DNA of 64,000 nucleotides, from contig JBEKGR010000004.1 of assembly GCA_050012695.1 (NCBI GenBank), positions 1 through 64,000 on the forward strand. The letters are read 5' to 3'. The notes under the pieces are model-generated. The model was not told where the DNA came from and did no database searches. It saw only the letters and a list, made by a program, of their open reading frames with translations. Every line of letters begins with the position of its first letter. Within the stretch, counting starts at the first letter, position 1. Shown here in pieces: positions 8,866 to 17,573 of the stretch. The translations under genes and the position numbers were made by a program. The stretch comes from Fen-1362 sp050012695 (lineage in GTDB: Bacteria; Planctomycetota; Phycisphaerae; Sedimentisphaerales; Anaerobacaceae).

Positions 8866-11800
8866 ATGAAAAACGCAAAATCTATAAAACCCTTGCAGAT
8901 AGTGCTTGTCGAAGACAGCGCTTCCGATGCTGTGTTGTTGCAGGAAAACATTTTGTCAAGCGGCGCCAAAGATATTTCCATCAGCGTGGTTCAATCGCTG
9001 AACGAGGCCAAAGAACATCTTAAAAACAATCATCCCGACGCGGTGCTGCTGGATTTGACCTTGCCCGACAGCTCCGGCCTTGAAACCGTTCGACGGGCCA
9101 GGCGCATCTCTCCTGATTTGCCGATTGTGGTGCTTACCGGAGTCGATGACGAGAATATGGGCGTCGAAGCCGTGCGAACAGGCGTTCAGGATTACCTCGT
9201 AAAAGGCCAGACCGACGGACGAACCATAACCCGTGTCATTCGTTATTCCATCGAGCGAAAAAGGGCCGAAGACGCGATGCTGGTTTCCGAACTCCGTTAT
9301 CGCCGGCTTTTTGAGGCGGCTCGTGACGGGATACTAATCCTTGATGCGGAATCCGGGCAGATAGTTGACGTTAATCCATTCATAGAAGATATATTGGGCT
9401 ATTCTCACGAGGAGTTTTTAGATAAGAAGCTCTGGGAGATTGGTCTTTTCAAAAACATCGCGGCATCAAAAGAATCTTTCCTCGAATTACAAAACAAAGG
9501 ATTCGTCCGCTACGAAAACATGCCGCTTGAAACAAAAGACGGACGCCGTATAGCGGTGGAGTTTGTAAGCAACGTGTATATGGTTGATCACATGAAAGTA
9601 ATCCAGTGTAACATTCGCGACATCACAGACCGCGTTCAGGCCCAGAGTGCGATGTTGATTTCTGAGGCCCGTTATCGCCGGCTTTTTGAGGCGGCTCGTG
9701 ACGGGATACTAATCCTTGATGCGGAATCCGGGCAGATAGTTGACGTTAATCCATTCATAGAAGATATATTGGGCTATTCTCACAAAGAGTTTTTAGATAA
9801 GAAGCTCTGGGAGATTGGTCTTTTCAAAGACATCGTAGAATCAAAAGAAGCGTTCCTGAAATTGCAAACCAGGGGATACGTACGCTACGAAAACTTGCCG
9901 CTTGAAACAAAAGACGGACGCCATATAGCGGTGGAATTCGTTAGTAACGTGTACGCGGTAGATCACACGAAAGTAATCCAGTGCAACATCCGCGACATCA
10001 CGGACCGCGCACTGGCCGAGGAGGCGCTCCGTAAGGCGCACGATGAGCTTGATACGCGGGTCAAAGAGCGAACCGCCGAGCTTGGCGAAATGGTGCTGGA
10101 GCTGCAAAAACAGGTAGTGCAGCGGGTCCGTGCAGAAGAGGCATCCCGTTCCGCATCGCTGTATGCACGCGGTCTTCTCGAAGCATCTCTTGACCCCATT
10201 GTTACAATCAGTCCGGAAGGAAAGATTACCGATATCAACAGGGCAACCGAGCTGGTGACGGGCGTCCAGAGGCAGAATCTTGTAGGCAGCGATTTCTCGG
10301 ATTACTTTACGGAACCCCAAAAAGCAAAGGACAGTTACAAAAAGACGCTTGCGGAAGGTATGGTTAAGGATTATCCGCTCACCATTCGGCATATATCAGG
10401 CCATACAACAGACGTTCTATACAACGCCACGCTTTATAAGAATGAAGCAGGACAGGTTCAGGGTGTCCTTGCTGCCGCCCGTGACGTTACCGAACATAAT
10501 AGAATAGAAAAACGCGAGAGGATAACGAATGTCCTGCTGGAGTTGTTTGCGCAAAAATCCACAAGAAAGGAGTATCTCGATTCGGTAGTCGGGGCGATAC
10601 ACGACTGGAGCGGCTGTCAATGCGTAGGTATCCGCCTGACTGATTCCGATGGATTGATACCATACGAATCTCATATTGGCTTCAGCGACGAATTCGTGAA
10701 GACAGAGAACAAGCTCTGCCTGAAAACAGACGCCTGTATCTGTATCCGTGCCATCACGCAATCGCCCGAACGACAGGATGCGCCTCTGCTTACGCCCAGG
10801 GGGTCTTTCCACAGCGGCAACACTTTTAAGTTTGTTGACTCTCTTACGGAAAAAGGCAAAAAGCGATACCGCGGCGTATGTCTGCGATACGGCTTTGCAT
10901 CTCTTGCCGTTGTCCCGATTTGTTACAGGAATAAAGTGCTCGGCGCGATGCATCTTGCCGACAAACAGGAAAACAAAACCCCGGCCCAAACCGTGGAATT
11001 CATAGAAAATATGGCGATGCTTATCGGAGAGGCCATCCACAGATTCGATATTGAAACGGAGCTGCGCGAAAGCGAGGAGCGTTATCGCCAGCTCGTAGAA
11101 CTTTCCCCTGAAGGCATCGGTGTGGAAAAAGACGACAAAATAGTGTTCCTAAACACCGCGGCGGCAAGGATGCTCAGCGCCAAAAGTCGTGCCGAACTTA
11201 TAGGAAGACCGATTCTTGATTTCGTCCATCCCGGCAACAGAAAGCGCACGCACAGGCAATTAGAATACCTGCGAAGAAAAGGGAGACCCCTGCCGCTGAG
11301 GGAAAATATATTTCTGCGTGTTGACGGAACCGCTATTGATGTGGAAGTGGCGGCCACGCCGCTTATCTATGAAAAAGGGCTGGCTGCGCAAATTGTCTTC
11401 CGCGATATTACCGAACGAAAACTCGCCCAGGAAAGAATTATTGCCGACCAGAAACAGCTCCGGCTTCTTACCGCTGAACTGCTCCTGACCGAAGAACGCG
11501 AACGCCACGAAATCGCCACGGCCCTGCACGATTCGCTTGGCCCGATACTCGCCTTCTCAAAAAGAGAGCTGGGAATCCTGCAAAAATCTGCCCAGCCGCA
11601 AGTTGCCGAATCCCTGAAAAATATCAGCAATAACATCAGCGAGGCGGTCAAACAGACAAGAACGCTGACATTTGACCTCAGTCCGCCGACGCTTTACACC
11701 CTCGGATTCGAAATCGCGATAGAAGAATTGCTTGAACTGTTTTGCGAAGAGCACAAACTTGAATATTCATTCCAAAACAGTGATGCGCATAAACCGTTGA

Positions 11801-12099
11801 CCGATCCGGTGAAAGTGCTGTTGTATCGTTCTATCCGCGAAACGCTGATAAATATCGCAAAACACGCAAGGGCTAAACTTGTCAAAGTTGTCCTCTCCAA
11901 GGTCGAAAATGACATAGAAATAACCATAGAAGATGACGGCAAAGGTTTTGATATAGCTGCACTGAAGGATAAACCTAAAGGACTTGGATTGTTTAGTGTT
12001 CGTGAGCGACTCAGGCACATAGGAGGCAAGCTCGTAATCGAATCAAAACGAGGTAAAGGGACACATATAACCTTGACAGCGCCTTTGAAAATCGAGTAA
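8866..12099 (+). CDS. Receiver-PAS-GAF hybrid kinase with NarL-type (HisKA_3) transmitter
   Basis: 1077 residues, soluble. An N-terminal receiver (about 10-125, acceptor Asp in VLLDLTLPDSSG) is followed by two nearly identical PAS domains (about 143-255 and 268-380), a coiled coil, a third PAS (430-545), a GAF domain (550-730), a fourth PAS (735-855) and HisKA_3/HATPase. The acceptor is His888 in TALHDSLGP; the ATP lid has DDGKGFD and GLGLFSVRERLRHIGG. The GAF part contains several Cys (CQCVG, CLKTDACICI), as seen in sensors that bind a metal or cluster. It lies 4 bases after the receiver gene and just before a NarL-type regulator, its likely target. Confidence 0.9.
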   Translation: MKNAKSIKPLQIVLVEDSASDAVLLQENILSSGAKDISISVVQSLNEAKEHLKNNHPDAVLLDLTLPDSSGLETVRRARRISPDLPIVVLTGVDDENMGVEAVRTGVQDYLVKGQTDGRTITRVIRYSIERKRAEDAMLVSELRYRRLFEAARDGILILDAESGQIVDVNPFIEDILGYSHEEFLDKKLWEIGLFKNIAASKESFLELQNKGFVRYENMPLETKDGRRIAVEFVSNVYMVDHMKVIQCNIRDITDRVQAQSAMLISEARYRRLFEAARDGILILDAESGQIVDVNPFIEDILGYSHKEFLDKKLWEIGLFKDIVESKEAFLKLQTRGYVRYENLPLETKDGRHIAVEFVSNVYAVDHTKVIQCNIRDITDRALAEEALRKAHDELDTRVKERTAELGEMVLELQKQVVQRVRAEEASRSASLYARGLLEASLDPIVTISPEGKITDINRATELVTGVQRQNLVGSDFSDYFTEPQKAKDSYKKTLAEGMVKDYPLTIRHISGHTTDVLYNATLYKNEAGQVQGVLAAARDVTEHNRIEKRERITNVLLELFAQKSTRKEYLDSVVGAIHDWSGCQCVGIRLTDSDGLIPYESHIGFSDEFVKTENKLCLKTDACICIRAITQSPERQDAPLLTPRGSFHSGNTFKFVDSLTEKGKKRYRGVCLRYGFASLAVVPICYRNKVLGAMHLADKQENKTPAQTVEFIENMAMLIGEAIHRFDIETELRESEERYRQLVELSPEGIGVEKDDKIVFLNTAAARMLSAKSRAELIGRPILDFVHPGNRKRTHRQLEYLRRKGRPLPLRENIFLRVDGTAIDVEVAATPLIYEKGLAAQIVFRDITERKLAQERIIADQKQLRLLTAELLLTEERERHEIATALHDSLGPILAFSKRELGILQKSAQPQVAESLKNISNNISEAVKQTRTLTFDLSPPTLYTLGFEIAIEELLELFCEEHKLEYSFQNSDAHKPLTDPVKVLLYRSIRETLINIAKHARAKLVKVVLSKVENDIEITIEDDGKGFDIAALKDKPKGLGLFSVRERLRHIGGKLVIESKRGKGTHITLTAPLKIE
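9295..9783 (+). repeat. Tandem internal PAS duplication, 375-bp unit
   Basis: The stretch 9295-9408 recurs without mismatch at 9670-9783 (114 nt, offset 375 bases, which is 125 codons). Similarity continues with scattered changes over the whole unit. The repeats encode two consecutive PAS domains of the hybrid kinase. The perfect block points to recent duplication or ongoing gene conversion. Confidence 0.92.
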
Positions 12100-12125
12100 A
12101 ATCCTGATGAAAGGAGACTAACATT

Positions 12126-12779
12126 ATGAGCATCAAAGTAATACTTGCCGATGACCATGCGATGTTTCGACACGGCCTCAGCAAATCGTTTCAAAACGAG
12201 AAGGATATGGAGATTATCGCCCAGGCAAAAGACGGCCGGACGACCGTCGAGCTTGCCAAAGAGCTTTCTCCGAATATCATAATAATGGATATCGGTATGC
12301 CGGACCTCAACGGCATCGAGGCAACTCGCCAGATTATTAAAGAGTGCCCCAAAGTCAAGATTATCGCTCTATCGATGCATTCGAGCAAAAACTTCATAAT
12401 AGAAATGTTCAAGGCGGGCGCCTCCGGTTATCTGCTTAAGGATTGCGAGTTTGACGAGCTGGTCAACGCTATCCGGCTGGTGGTTAACGGCAAAAAATAT
12501 ATCAGCCCCGCTATATCCGACGTCGTTGTCGATAACTATATGCAACAGCCCGATAATGTTAAAGATTCCGCCTTTTCAATACTCTCACAGAGAGAGCGTG
12601 AAGTCCTTCAGCTTTTAACGGAAGGCAAAGCCACCAAGCAAATCGGAAAACGCCTTCACATCAGCGCAAAAACCGTTGAAGTTCACCGCCTCAATCTTAT
12701 GAACAAGCTCAAGATAGACAACATTGCCCAGCTTACCAAATACGCGGTTCAGGAAGGTTTGACCCGCCCGGAACCGTAA
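12126..12779 (+). CDS. NarL/FixJ-family response regulator with LuxR HTH
   Basis: 217 residues, ATG 12126 with AAAGGAG upstream. The receiver has DDH near residue 10, acceptor Asp in IIIMDIGMPDLNG, and LKD (Lys) near 105. Residues about 150-212 are a LuxR-type helix-turn-helix (LSQREREVLQLLTEGKATKQIGKRLHISAKTVEVHR). It directly follows the HisKA_3 kinase at 8866, the usual partner type, and is the only DNA-binding output of the locus. Target genes cannot be read from the sequence. Confidence 0.93.
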   Translation: MSIKVILADDHAMFRHGLSKSFQNEKDMEIIAQAKDGRTTVELAKELSPNIIIMDIGMPDLNGIEATRQIIKECPKVKIIALSMHSSKNFIIEMFKAGASGYLLKDCEFDELVNAIRLVVNGKKYISPAISDVVVDNYMQQPDNVKDSAFSILSQREREVLQLLTEGKATKQIGKRLHISAKTVEVHRLNLMNKLKIDNIAQLTKYAVQEGLTRPEP

Positions 12780-12977
12780 TATCCAGATACATCACATTTC
12801 AGATATTTTCCGCTGACTCAGCAGATGTGCCTGCGCTGGGTAATTACGACCCCCCAATTAAGTATTTCCCTTATTTGCAGTTGTCCGCAAAAATAATAAA
12901 AAGATGCTTAGATACTGTTATTGCGGATGTCATTAATACCGGCTTGGGCAAGGAGAAAATACTTTAAGGGGCGTCTT

Positions 12978-13163
12978 ATGAAGGCAACTGTTTCCGACGA
13001 ATGCGTTTCATGTGGATTATGCGTGGATATTTGTCCCGATGTTTTTGAGATGGGTACTGAGTACGCACAGGTAAAGATGACCGACATACCCGAAGAATTT
13101 GAAGCGGCCGTTCGTCAGGCCGCGGATGAGTGTCCGGTGTCCGCGATTGCAGTAGAACAATAA
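12978..13163 (+). CDS. Small [4Fe-4S] ferredoxin
   Basis: 61 residues from ATG 12978. The ligand pattern CVSCGLCVDICP with a distant CP in DECPVSAI matches single-cluster [4Fe-4S] ferredoxins of the Desulfovibrio/Thermotoga type; the fourth nearby Cys is normally not a ligand. Electron carrier in the cytoplasm. An upstream in-frame start at 12921 adds residues without family resemblance. No obvious redox partner is adjacent. The 12780-12977 gap shows no gene. Confidence 0.88.
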   Translation: MKATVSDECVSCGLCVDICPDVFEMGTEYAQVKMTDIPEEFEAAVRQAADECPVSAIAVEQ

Positions 13164-13187
13164 CCCGTATTTTTGAAAGGAGCTTAA

Positions 13188-13493
13188 ATGAACAGTAAAA
13201 AAATGTTTCTGAGCACAATAGCATTGTTTGTGTCCCTGCTGCTTGTTGCGATAATTGTCAACGGCTGTAAGTGCTGCGAAAAAAAATCGGAAAAGTGCAT
13301 GACGCATGATAAGGCCTCTATGGAAATGGAACAAACCGTCTGCCCGATATCAGGAATGGCTGTCAACAAAGACATTTCGACCACCTACAAAGGCAAAACA
13401 GTTTACTTCTGCTCTCCGGCCTGCAAAACCGAATTCGAAAAGAACCCCGATAAGTACACAGGTAAACTCCCACAGTTTAAATCGGGTATGTAG
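13188..13493 (+). CDS. YHS-domain lipoprotein, probable metal binding
   Basis: 101 residues, ATG 13188 after AAAGGAG. Signal with a hydrophobic core and a Cys-rich junction (IIVNGCKCCEKKSEKC), so likely lipid-anchored. The C-terminal half is a YHS/TRASH-like domain: VCPISGMAVNKDISTTYKGKTVYFCSPACKTEF, with four Cys placed for a metal ion. Such proteins are found with copper or heavy-metal handling and multihaem systems. It sits 24 bases after the ferredoxin gene, possibly co-transcribed. Confidence 0.85.
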   Translation: MNSKKMFLSTIALFVSLLLVAIIVNGCKCCEKKSEKCMTHDKASMEMEQTVCPISGMAVNKDISTTYKGKTVYFCSPACKTEFEKNPDKYTGKLPQFKSGM

Positions 13494-13533
13494 AACATAA
13501 TACGATTCCATGTTAAGCTCAGCGGGACAGATA

Positions 13534-13890
13534 ATGCTGCTGCATTTAAAAAGAATTTATGAAAACTCTTCGAAAAAAGACGGCCTGAGGGTCCTTGTTG
13601 ACCGGCTTTGGCCCCGAGGTGTCAACAAAAAAGCCGCAGCTATTGACTTGTGGTGCAAAGATATTGCTCCGAGCAATGACCTTCGAAAATGGTTCGGGCA
13701 CAATCCCGCAAAATGGGACGAATTCAAAAATCGATACTTTAAGGAACTTGACACAAATCGCGAGGCGGTATCCCTGCTTGTCGAAAAGGCAGGCAGGGGG
13801 CCCCTCACTTTGTTGTTCTCCGCCAAAGACAAAATTTTCAATAATGCAGCGGCTTTGATGGAATATATAAAAAAAACTCGGAACAAATGA
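13534..13890 (+). CDS. DUF488 (YeaO-like) protein
   Basis: 118 residues from ATG 13534 (MLLHLKRIYENS), the usual family start and length; an in-frame ATG at 13510 is possible. Conserved features are VLVDRLWPRGVNK near residue 25, WCKDIAPSNDLRKWFGHNPAKWDEF and the terminal TLLFSAKD. DUF488 proteins are small cytosolic proteins of uncertain function with conserved Arg and Asp/Glu residues. Confidence 0.88.
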   Translation: MLLHLKRIYENSSKKDGLRVLVDRLWPRGVNKKAAAIDLWCKDIAPSNDLRKWFGHNPAKWDEFKNRYFKELDTNREAVSLLVEKAGRGPLTLLFSAKDKIFNNAAALMEYIKKTRNK

Positions 13891-14047
13891 AACATTTGAA
13901 GCAGCGCGGATGTGTTTATGTGTCATAAAGCAGGGCAAAATAAGATGTTAGGACCATCACAGAAAGTGAGCAATTGCGATGGCATAATTAGGCAATATGC
14001 CTATGTGCCCTCGAATGGATGCAGGAGTAAGATACTTAACGACGGTT

Positions 14048-14284
14048 ATGGAAACTAAAAATAATGCCGGGCTGTTGTCAATTATTATGCGGGCTCAGGA
14101 CCACCGGTTGTGTCCGGAATGTGGGGGCAAAATGACCGAGTCGGAAAGAGCATGTGAAAATGGCACAACTTTTATATGGTTCAGGTGCAGCGATAAAAAC
14201 TGCAATGGGCAGTGGCTGCAAAAAATGCCCAGGCAGCAGCCCGGTTGTCCTGGTTTTTCTGTAAATGTCGTGCAGGCACATTGA
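14048..14284 (+). CDS. Small zinc-ribbon-like protein
   Basis: 78 residues if read from ATG 14048; the frame is open to 13997. Cys pairs CPEC and CSDKNC, 20-25 residues apart, could bind one zinc ion, with WFRC and GQWLQK between and after them as in transcription-factor or topoisomerase type zinc ribbons. I do not recognise the family. It precedes the glycosyltransferase gene on the same strand. No strong ribosome site was seen, so the start is uncertain. Confidence 0.5.
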   Translation: METKNNAGLLSIIMRAQDHRLCPECGGKMTESERACENGTTFIWFRCSDKNCNGQWLQKMPRQQPGCPGFSVNVVQAH

Positions 14285-14344
14285 TAAAAATTCAAAAAAT
14301 TAGAACAGGGGCACGTATGCCCAGGGACAGAAAGGATAGCAGCA

Positions 14345-15622
14345 ATGAGAACTTTTATGCTAGGATGGGAGTTCCCCCCCCAAATAAGCGGCGGGTTGGG
14401 GACAGCTTGTTACGGCCTGACAAAGGCCATGGACAAGCTGGGCATAAAAGTTACGTTCGTTCTGCCTCGGGGCACGGGCAATCCGGTTGGTTCAGTTAGA
14501 ACTATCGGTGCAAATGATGTACGGACAGCGACGCTGTCTGAACAATTCACTAATACGAAATTTCATATCATATCTTCGAAGTTGAAGCCCTATGCCAGCG
14601 TCGGTTCTCATGAACATAATTACAGTTCCGGGAAAATTTTGCTTGAAATGGCCGATACCGGCTCGATGCTCAGCCCGGACAATTATACGGGGGATATACT
14701 CGCTGCGGTCAGGCAATATGCCGAAAAGGCGATGATAATCGCCGGCGTTGAGGATTTCGACGTAATCCACGCGCACGACTGGATGACGTATCCCGCCGGC
14801 AAGGCCGTGTCTTGTCAAAATCACAAACCCCTCGTTGTGCACGTGCACTCGACAGAGTTCGACCGAAGCGGCGAACACGTCAATCAGACCGTTTATGACA
14901 TCGAGCGAATGGGTATGCACGCCGCCTCGAAGGTAATCGCCGTGAGCAATTTAACCAAAGAAACAATAGTAAAACATTACGGAATCCCATCAGCGAAGGT
15001 CGAAGTTGTTTACAATGCCGTTGAGCACAATGGCGACGGCATCTGTCATATCCCGGCGGAAAAAAAAGACAAAATCGTCCTGTTCCTCGGACGAATCACA
15101 ATGCAAAAAGGCCCGGAGTATTTCCTCGCCGCCGCCAAAAAAGTCCTCCAGGTTATCGGTAACGTCAAATTCATTATGGCTGGCTCAGGTGATATGATGC
15201 ACCAAATTATCGAGCTTGCAGCGTCTATGGGCATCGGCAACAAAGTCCTCTTCACCGGCTTTTTAACCGGCGAGGACGTTAACAGGGCATACAAAATGGC
15301 AGACCTCTATGTAATGCCCTCCGTTTCCGAGCCGTTTGGTATTTCTTCCCTTGAAGCGATGAACCGCAATGTCCCGGTCCTGATGAGCAAGCAAAGCGGC
15401 ATCGCCGAAGTGGTAACACATGCCCTCAAAGTCGATTTCTGGGACATCGATGAAATGGCCAACAAAATGATAGCCGTTCTCAAACGACCGCAGCTCAAGG
15501 CAAACCTCAGCAAAAACGGATTTCATGAATCCCACAAGTTTAAGTGGGAGGACTCAGCAATGAAAGTAAAGAATATATACGAGGAAGTAATCGAGCAAGC
15601 CAAAAGTAAGGAGAAGAAATAA
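14345..15622 (+). CDS. GT4 glycosyltransferase, glycogen synthase-like
   Basis: 425 residues. The N-terminus (MLGWEFPPQISGGLGTACYGL) matches the acceptor-side loop of glycogen/starch synthase-like GT-B enzymes; VIHAHDWMTYPAG and a HVHSTEFDRSG motif follow. The donor half has LFLGRITMQKGPEYF and the EX7E-type motif in EPFGISSLEAMNRNVPV (about 335-350). Expected to transfer glucosyl units from a nucleotide sugar to an alpha-glucan in the cytoplasm. Stop and the start of the GH57 gene overlap by 1 base (TAATG), and the CBM48 gene follows, so the three form an alpha-glucan operon. Confidence 0.88.
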   Translation: MRTFMLGWEFPPQISGGLGTACYGLTKAMDKLGIKVTFVLPRGTGNPVGSVRTIGANDVRTATLSEQFTNTKFHIISSKLKPYASVGSHEHNYSSGKILLEMADTGSMLSPDNYTGDILAAVRQYAEKAMIIAGVEDFDVIHAHDWMTYPAGKAVSCQNHKPLVVHVHSTEFDRSGEHVNQTVYDIERMGMHAASKVIAVSNLTKETIVKHYGIPSAKVEVVYNAVEHNGDGICHIPAEKKDKIVLFLGRITMQKGPEYFLAAAKKVLQVIGNVKFIMAGSGDMMHQIIELAASMGIGNKVLFTGFLTGEDVNRAYKMADLYVMPSVSEPFGISSLEAMNRNVPVLMSKQSGIAEVVTHALKVDFWDIDEMANKMIAVLKRPQLKANLSKNGFHESHKFKWEDSAMKVKNIYEEVIEQAKSKEKK

Positions 15623-16842
15623 TGGCTTCGGTATGTTTTTATTTTCAGGTCCATCAACCCCAGAGATTACGGCATTATAACGTTTTTGACCGCGGCGATG
15701 ACTACTTAGACGATTATAAGAACGCCGAAATATGCAGGAAGGTCGCCAACAAATGCTACCTCCCTGCAAATAAACTGATGCTGGAGCTTATCCGCAAGCA
15801 CAAAAGAAAATTTAAAATATCCTATAGCATCACAGGCGTACTGCTTGAGCAGCTCGAAAAGTTCGCGCCGGAGGTATTGACCACGTTCAAGCAACTGGCC
15901 GCCACCGGCTGCGTGGAATTTCTCTGCGAAACGTACCACCACAGCCTGGCTTTTCTGTATTCCAAGGATGAGTTTATAGAACAGGTAAAGGCCCACAGGC
16001 AGACCATAAAACAATTATTTGGTCAGACACCGCGTATTTTCAGGAACACCGAGCTTATTTATAACAACGGCCTGCCTCCCATCATTGACCAGATTGGCGG
16101 TTTCGATGCCATCATTGCTGAAGGCGCGGACCACATTCTCGGTTACAGGAACGCGAATTTTGTTTACCGTCCGCCAACATCGACAAAGCTTAAACTGCTC
16201 CTGAAAAATTACCGGCTCAGCGATGATATCGCATTTCGATTTTCAAACCGCGACTGGAGCCAGTGGCCTCTTACCGCCGATAAATTCGCATCCTGGATTA
16301 ACGCCGTTAATGGCTGCGGAAATGTCGTCAACCTCTTTATGGATTATGAAACCTTCGGCGAGCATCAGTGGGAGGACACGGGCATTTTCAACTTTTTAAG
16401 ACATTTGCCCCAGGCCATCCTCAGGCATCCGGACAATAACTTCAAAACGCCTTCGGAGGTAATACGTTCTTACCCGCCCGTTGATACTATCGATGTCCCA
16501 CATACCATAAGCTGGGCTGATATCGAGCGAGACCTCTCCGCCTGGCGAGGCAACTCGATGCAGGAAAACGCCCTGGCGGAACTATATCGCCTCGAGGGCA
16601 AAGTCAAAAGCACCGAAAACCCGGGCATTATCGACATCTGGAGAAGGTTACAGACCTCAGACCATTTCTATTATATGTGCACTAAATGGTTTGCAGACGG
16701 CGACGTGCATAAATATTTCAACCATTACAATTCGCCCTATGATGCCTACATCAATTTTATGAACGTCCTGGATAATCTCGACAGTACCTGTTCCGAAGCG
16801 ATTCTTAAAAAACCACAACGCGTATACGAACTCAGTGCCTGA
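15622..16842 (+). CDS. GH57 alpha-amylase family protein
   Basis: 406 residues. Family GH57 motifs are visible in order: FQVHQPQRL at the N-terminus, the CETYHHS region, FRNTELIYNN with the candidate nucleophile Glu, and MDYETFGEHQW with the candidate acid/base Asp. Hydrolyses or transfers alpha-1,4-glucan chains. Cytoplasmic, no signal peptide. Coupled by a 1-base overlap to the GT4 gene, indicating a joint role in glycogen or maltodextrin turnover. Confidence 0.93.
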   Translation: MASVCFYFQVHQPQRLRHYNVFDRGDDYLDDYKNAEICRKVANKCYLPANKLMLELIRKHKRKFKISYSITGVLLEQLEKFAPEVLTTFKQLAATGCVEFLCETYHHSLAFLYSKDEFIEQVKAHRQTIKQLFGQTPRIFRNTELIYNNGLPPIIDQIGGFDAIIAEGADHILGYRNANFVYRPPTSTKLKLLLKNYRLSDDIAFRFSNRDWSQWPLTADKFASWINAVNGCGNVVNLFMDYETFGEHQWEDTGIFNFLRHLPQAILRHPDNNFKTPSEVIRSYPPVDTIDVPHTISWADIERDLSAWRGNSMQENALAELYRLEGKVKSTENPGIIDIWRRLQTSDHFYYMCTKWFADGDVHKYFNHYNSPYDAYINFMNVLDNLDSTCSEAILKKPQRVYELSA

Positions 16843-16908
16843 TGGCAGAATAAAACAAGTAATGATAACGTTGCAAATAGTTTATGTTTTTCTGAAAGGA
16901 CTTAAGTT

Positions 16909-17283
16909 ATGAAAACAGCAAAATTTTCAAAAGGAAAAGCAGTATCAACAACAATGTCTTCAACAATCATGAGCCCCGGGTCTTCAGCCGTAAGCGCCAC
17001 TAAACCGCTTGGCCCGTGCCAGGTCGGAGATAGCGTTATTTTCGTAGCGTCTTATCCCCAGGCAAACAGCGTTCAGATTGCGGGCGATTTCAATAACTGG
17101 CAGCCCGAAAAGACCGTTATGAGAAAGTCAGGCGATGGCACCTGGCAGGTCAGGGTACCGCTCGTAAAAGGGACTTACCATTACAGATTTATCGTGGACG
17201 GCCATTGGCAGCAGGACCCTTATAATGACGCCACGGAACCCAACCCATACGGCGGAGTGAATTCCGTCGTGAAAGTTGACTGA
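16909..17283 (+). CDS. Stand-alone glycogen-binding (CBM48-type) protein
   Basis: 124 residues, ATG 16909 with GAAAGGA upstream. Residues 1-45 are Ser/Thr-rich and low in structure (two short ATG/Ser runs). Residues about 45-124 form a CBM48/AMPK-beta type domain: VQIAGDFNNWQPEKTVM, GTWQVRVPLVKGTYHYRFIVDG and DPYNDATEPNPYGG, including the Trp and Asn residues used for glucan binding. No catalytic domain is attached. It follows the GH57 gene, suggesting a targeting or scaffold role on glycogen. Confidence 0.88.
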   Translation: MKTAKFSKGKAVSTTMSSTIMSPGSSAVSATKPLGPCQVGDSVIFVASYPQANSVQIAGDFNNWQPEKTVMRKSGDGTWQVRVPLVKGTYHYRFIVDGHWQQDPYNDATEPNPYGGVNSVVKVD

Positions 17284-17368
17284 TACTAACAAACAGACAG
17301 CGGAAAATCCTGGCTTGTAAAGGGCATTGAGACAGGCCGAGGAGATAAATGCAATTGCGCCTAAACGC

Positions 17369-17406
17369 GGCAGGGGCTTTTTCCAGCCCCTGCCATATCT
17401 TTTTTT
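17369..17406 (+). terminator. Rho-independent terminator of the glucan operon
   Basis: A perfect 10-bp stem GGCAGGGGCT (17369-17378) pairs with 17385-17394 around a TTTTCC loop, followed by ATATCTTTTTTT. It closes the operon before trpS. The rest of the 17284-17573 gap shows no gene. Confidence 0.9.
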
Positions 17407-17573
17407 ACAGCGCTTATCCGTCACACATCGTACCTTTGCAAAGGGAATACAATGCTCCCCGGCTATCCCACAAATGCGTGCAAATCGCTTGACTTTGGGA
17501 CCTAAGAAAGCTACCCTCATTTAATCAATTGAACAGTGTCAGTTTTTTGTTTTTTTATGTAAGGAGGTTAGTT

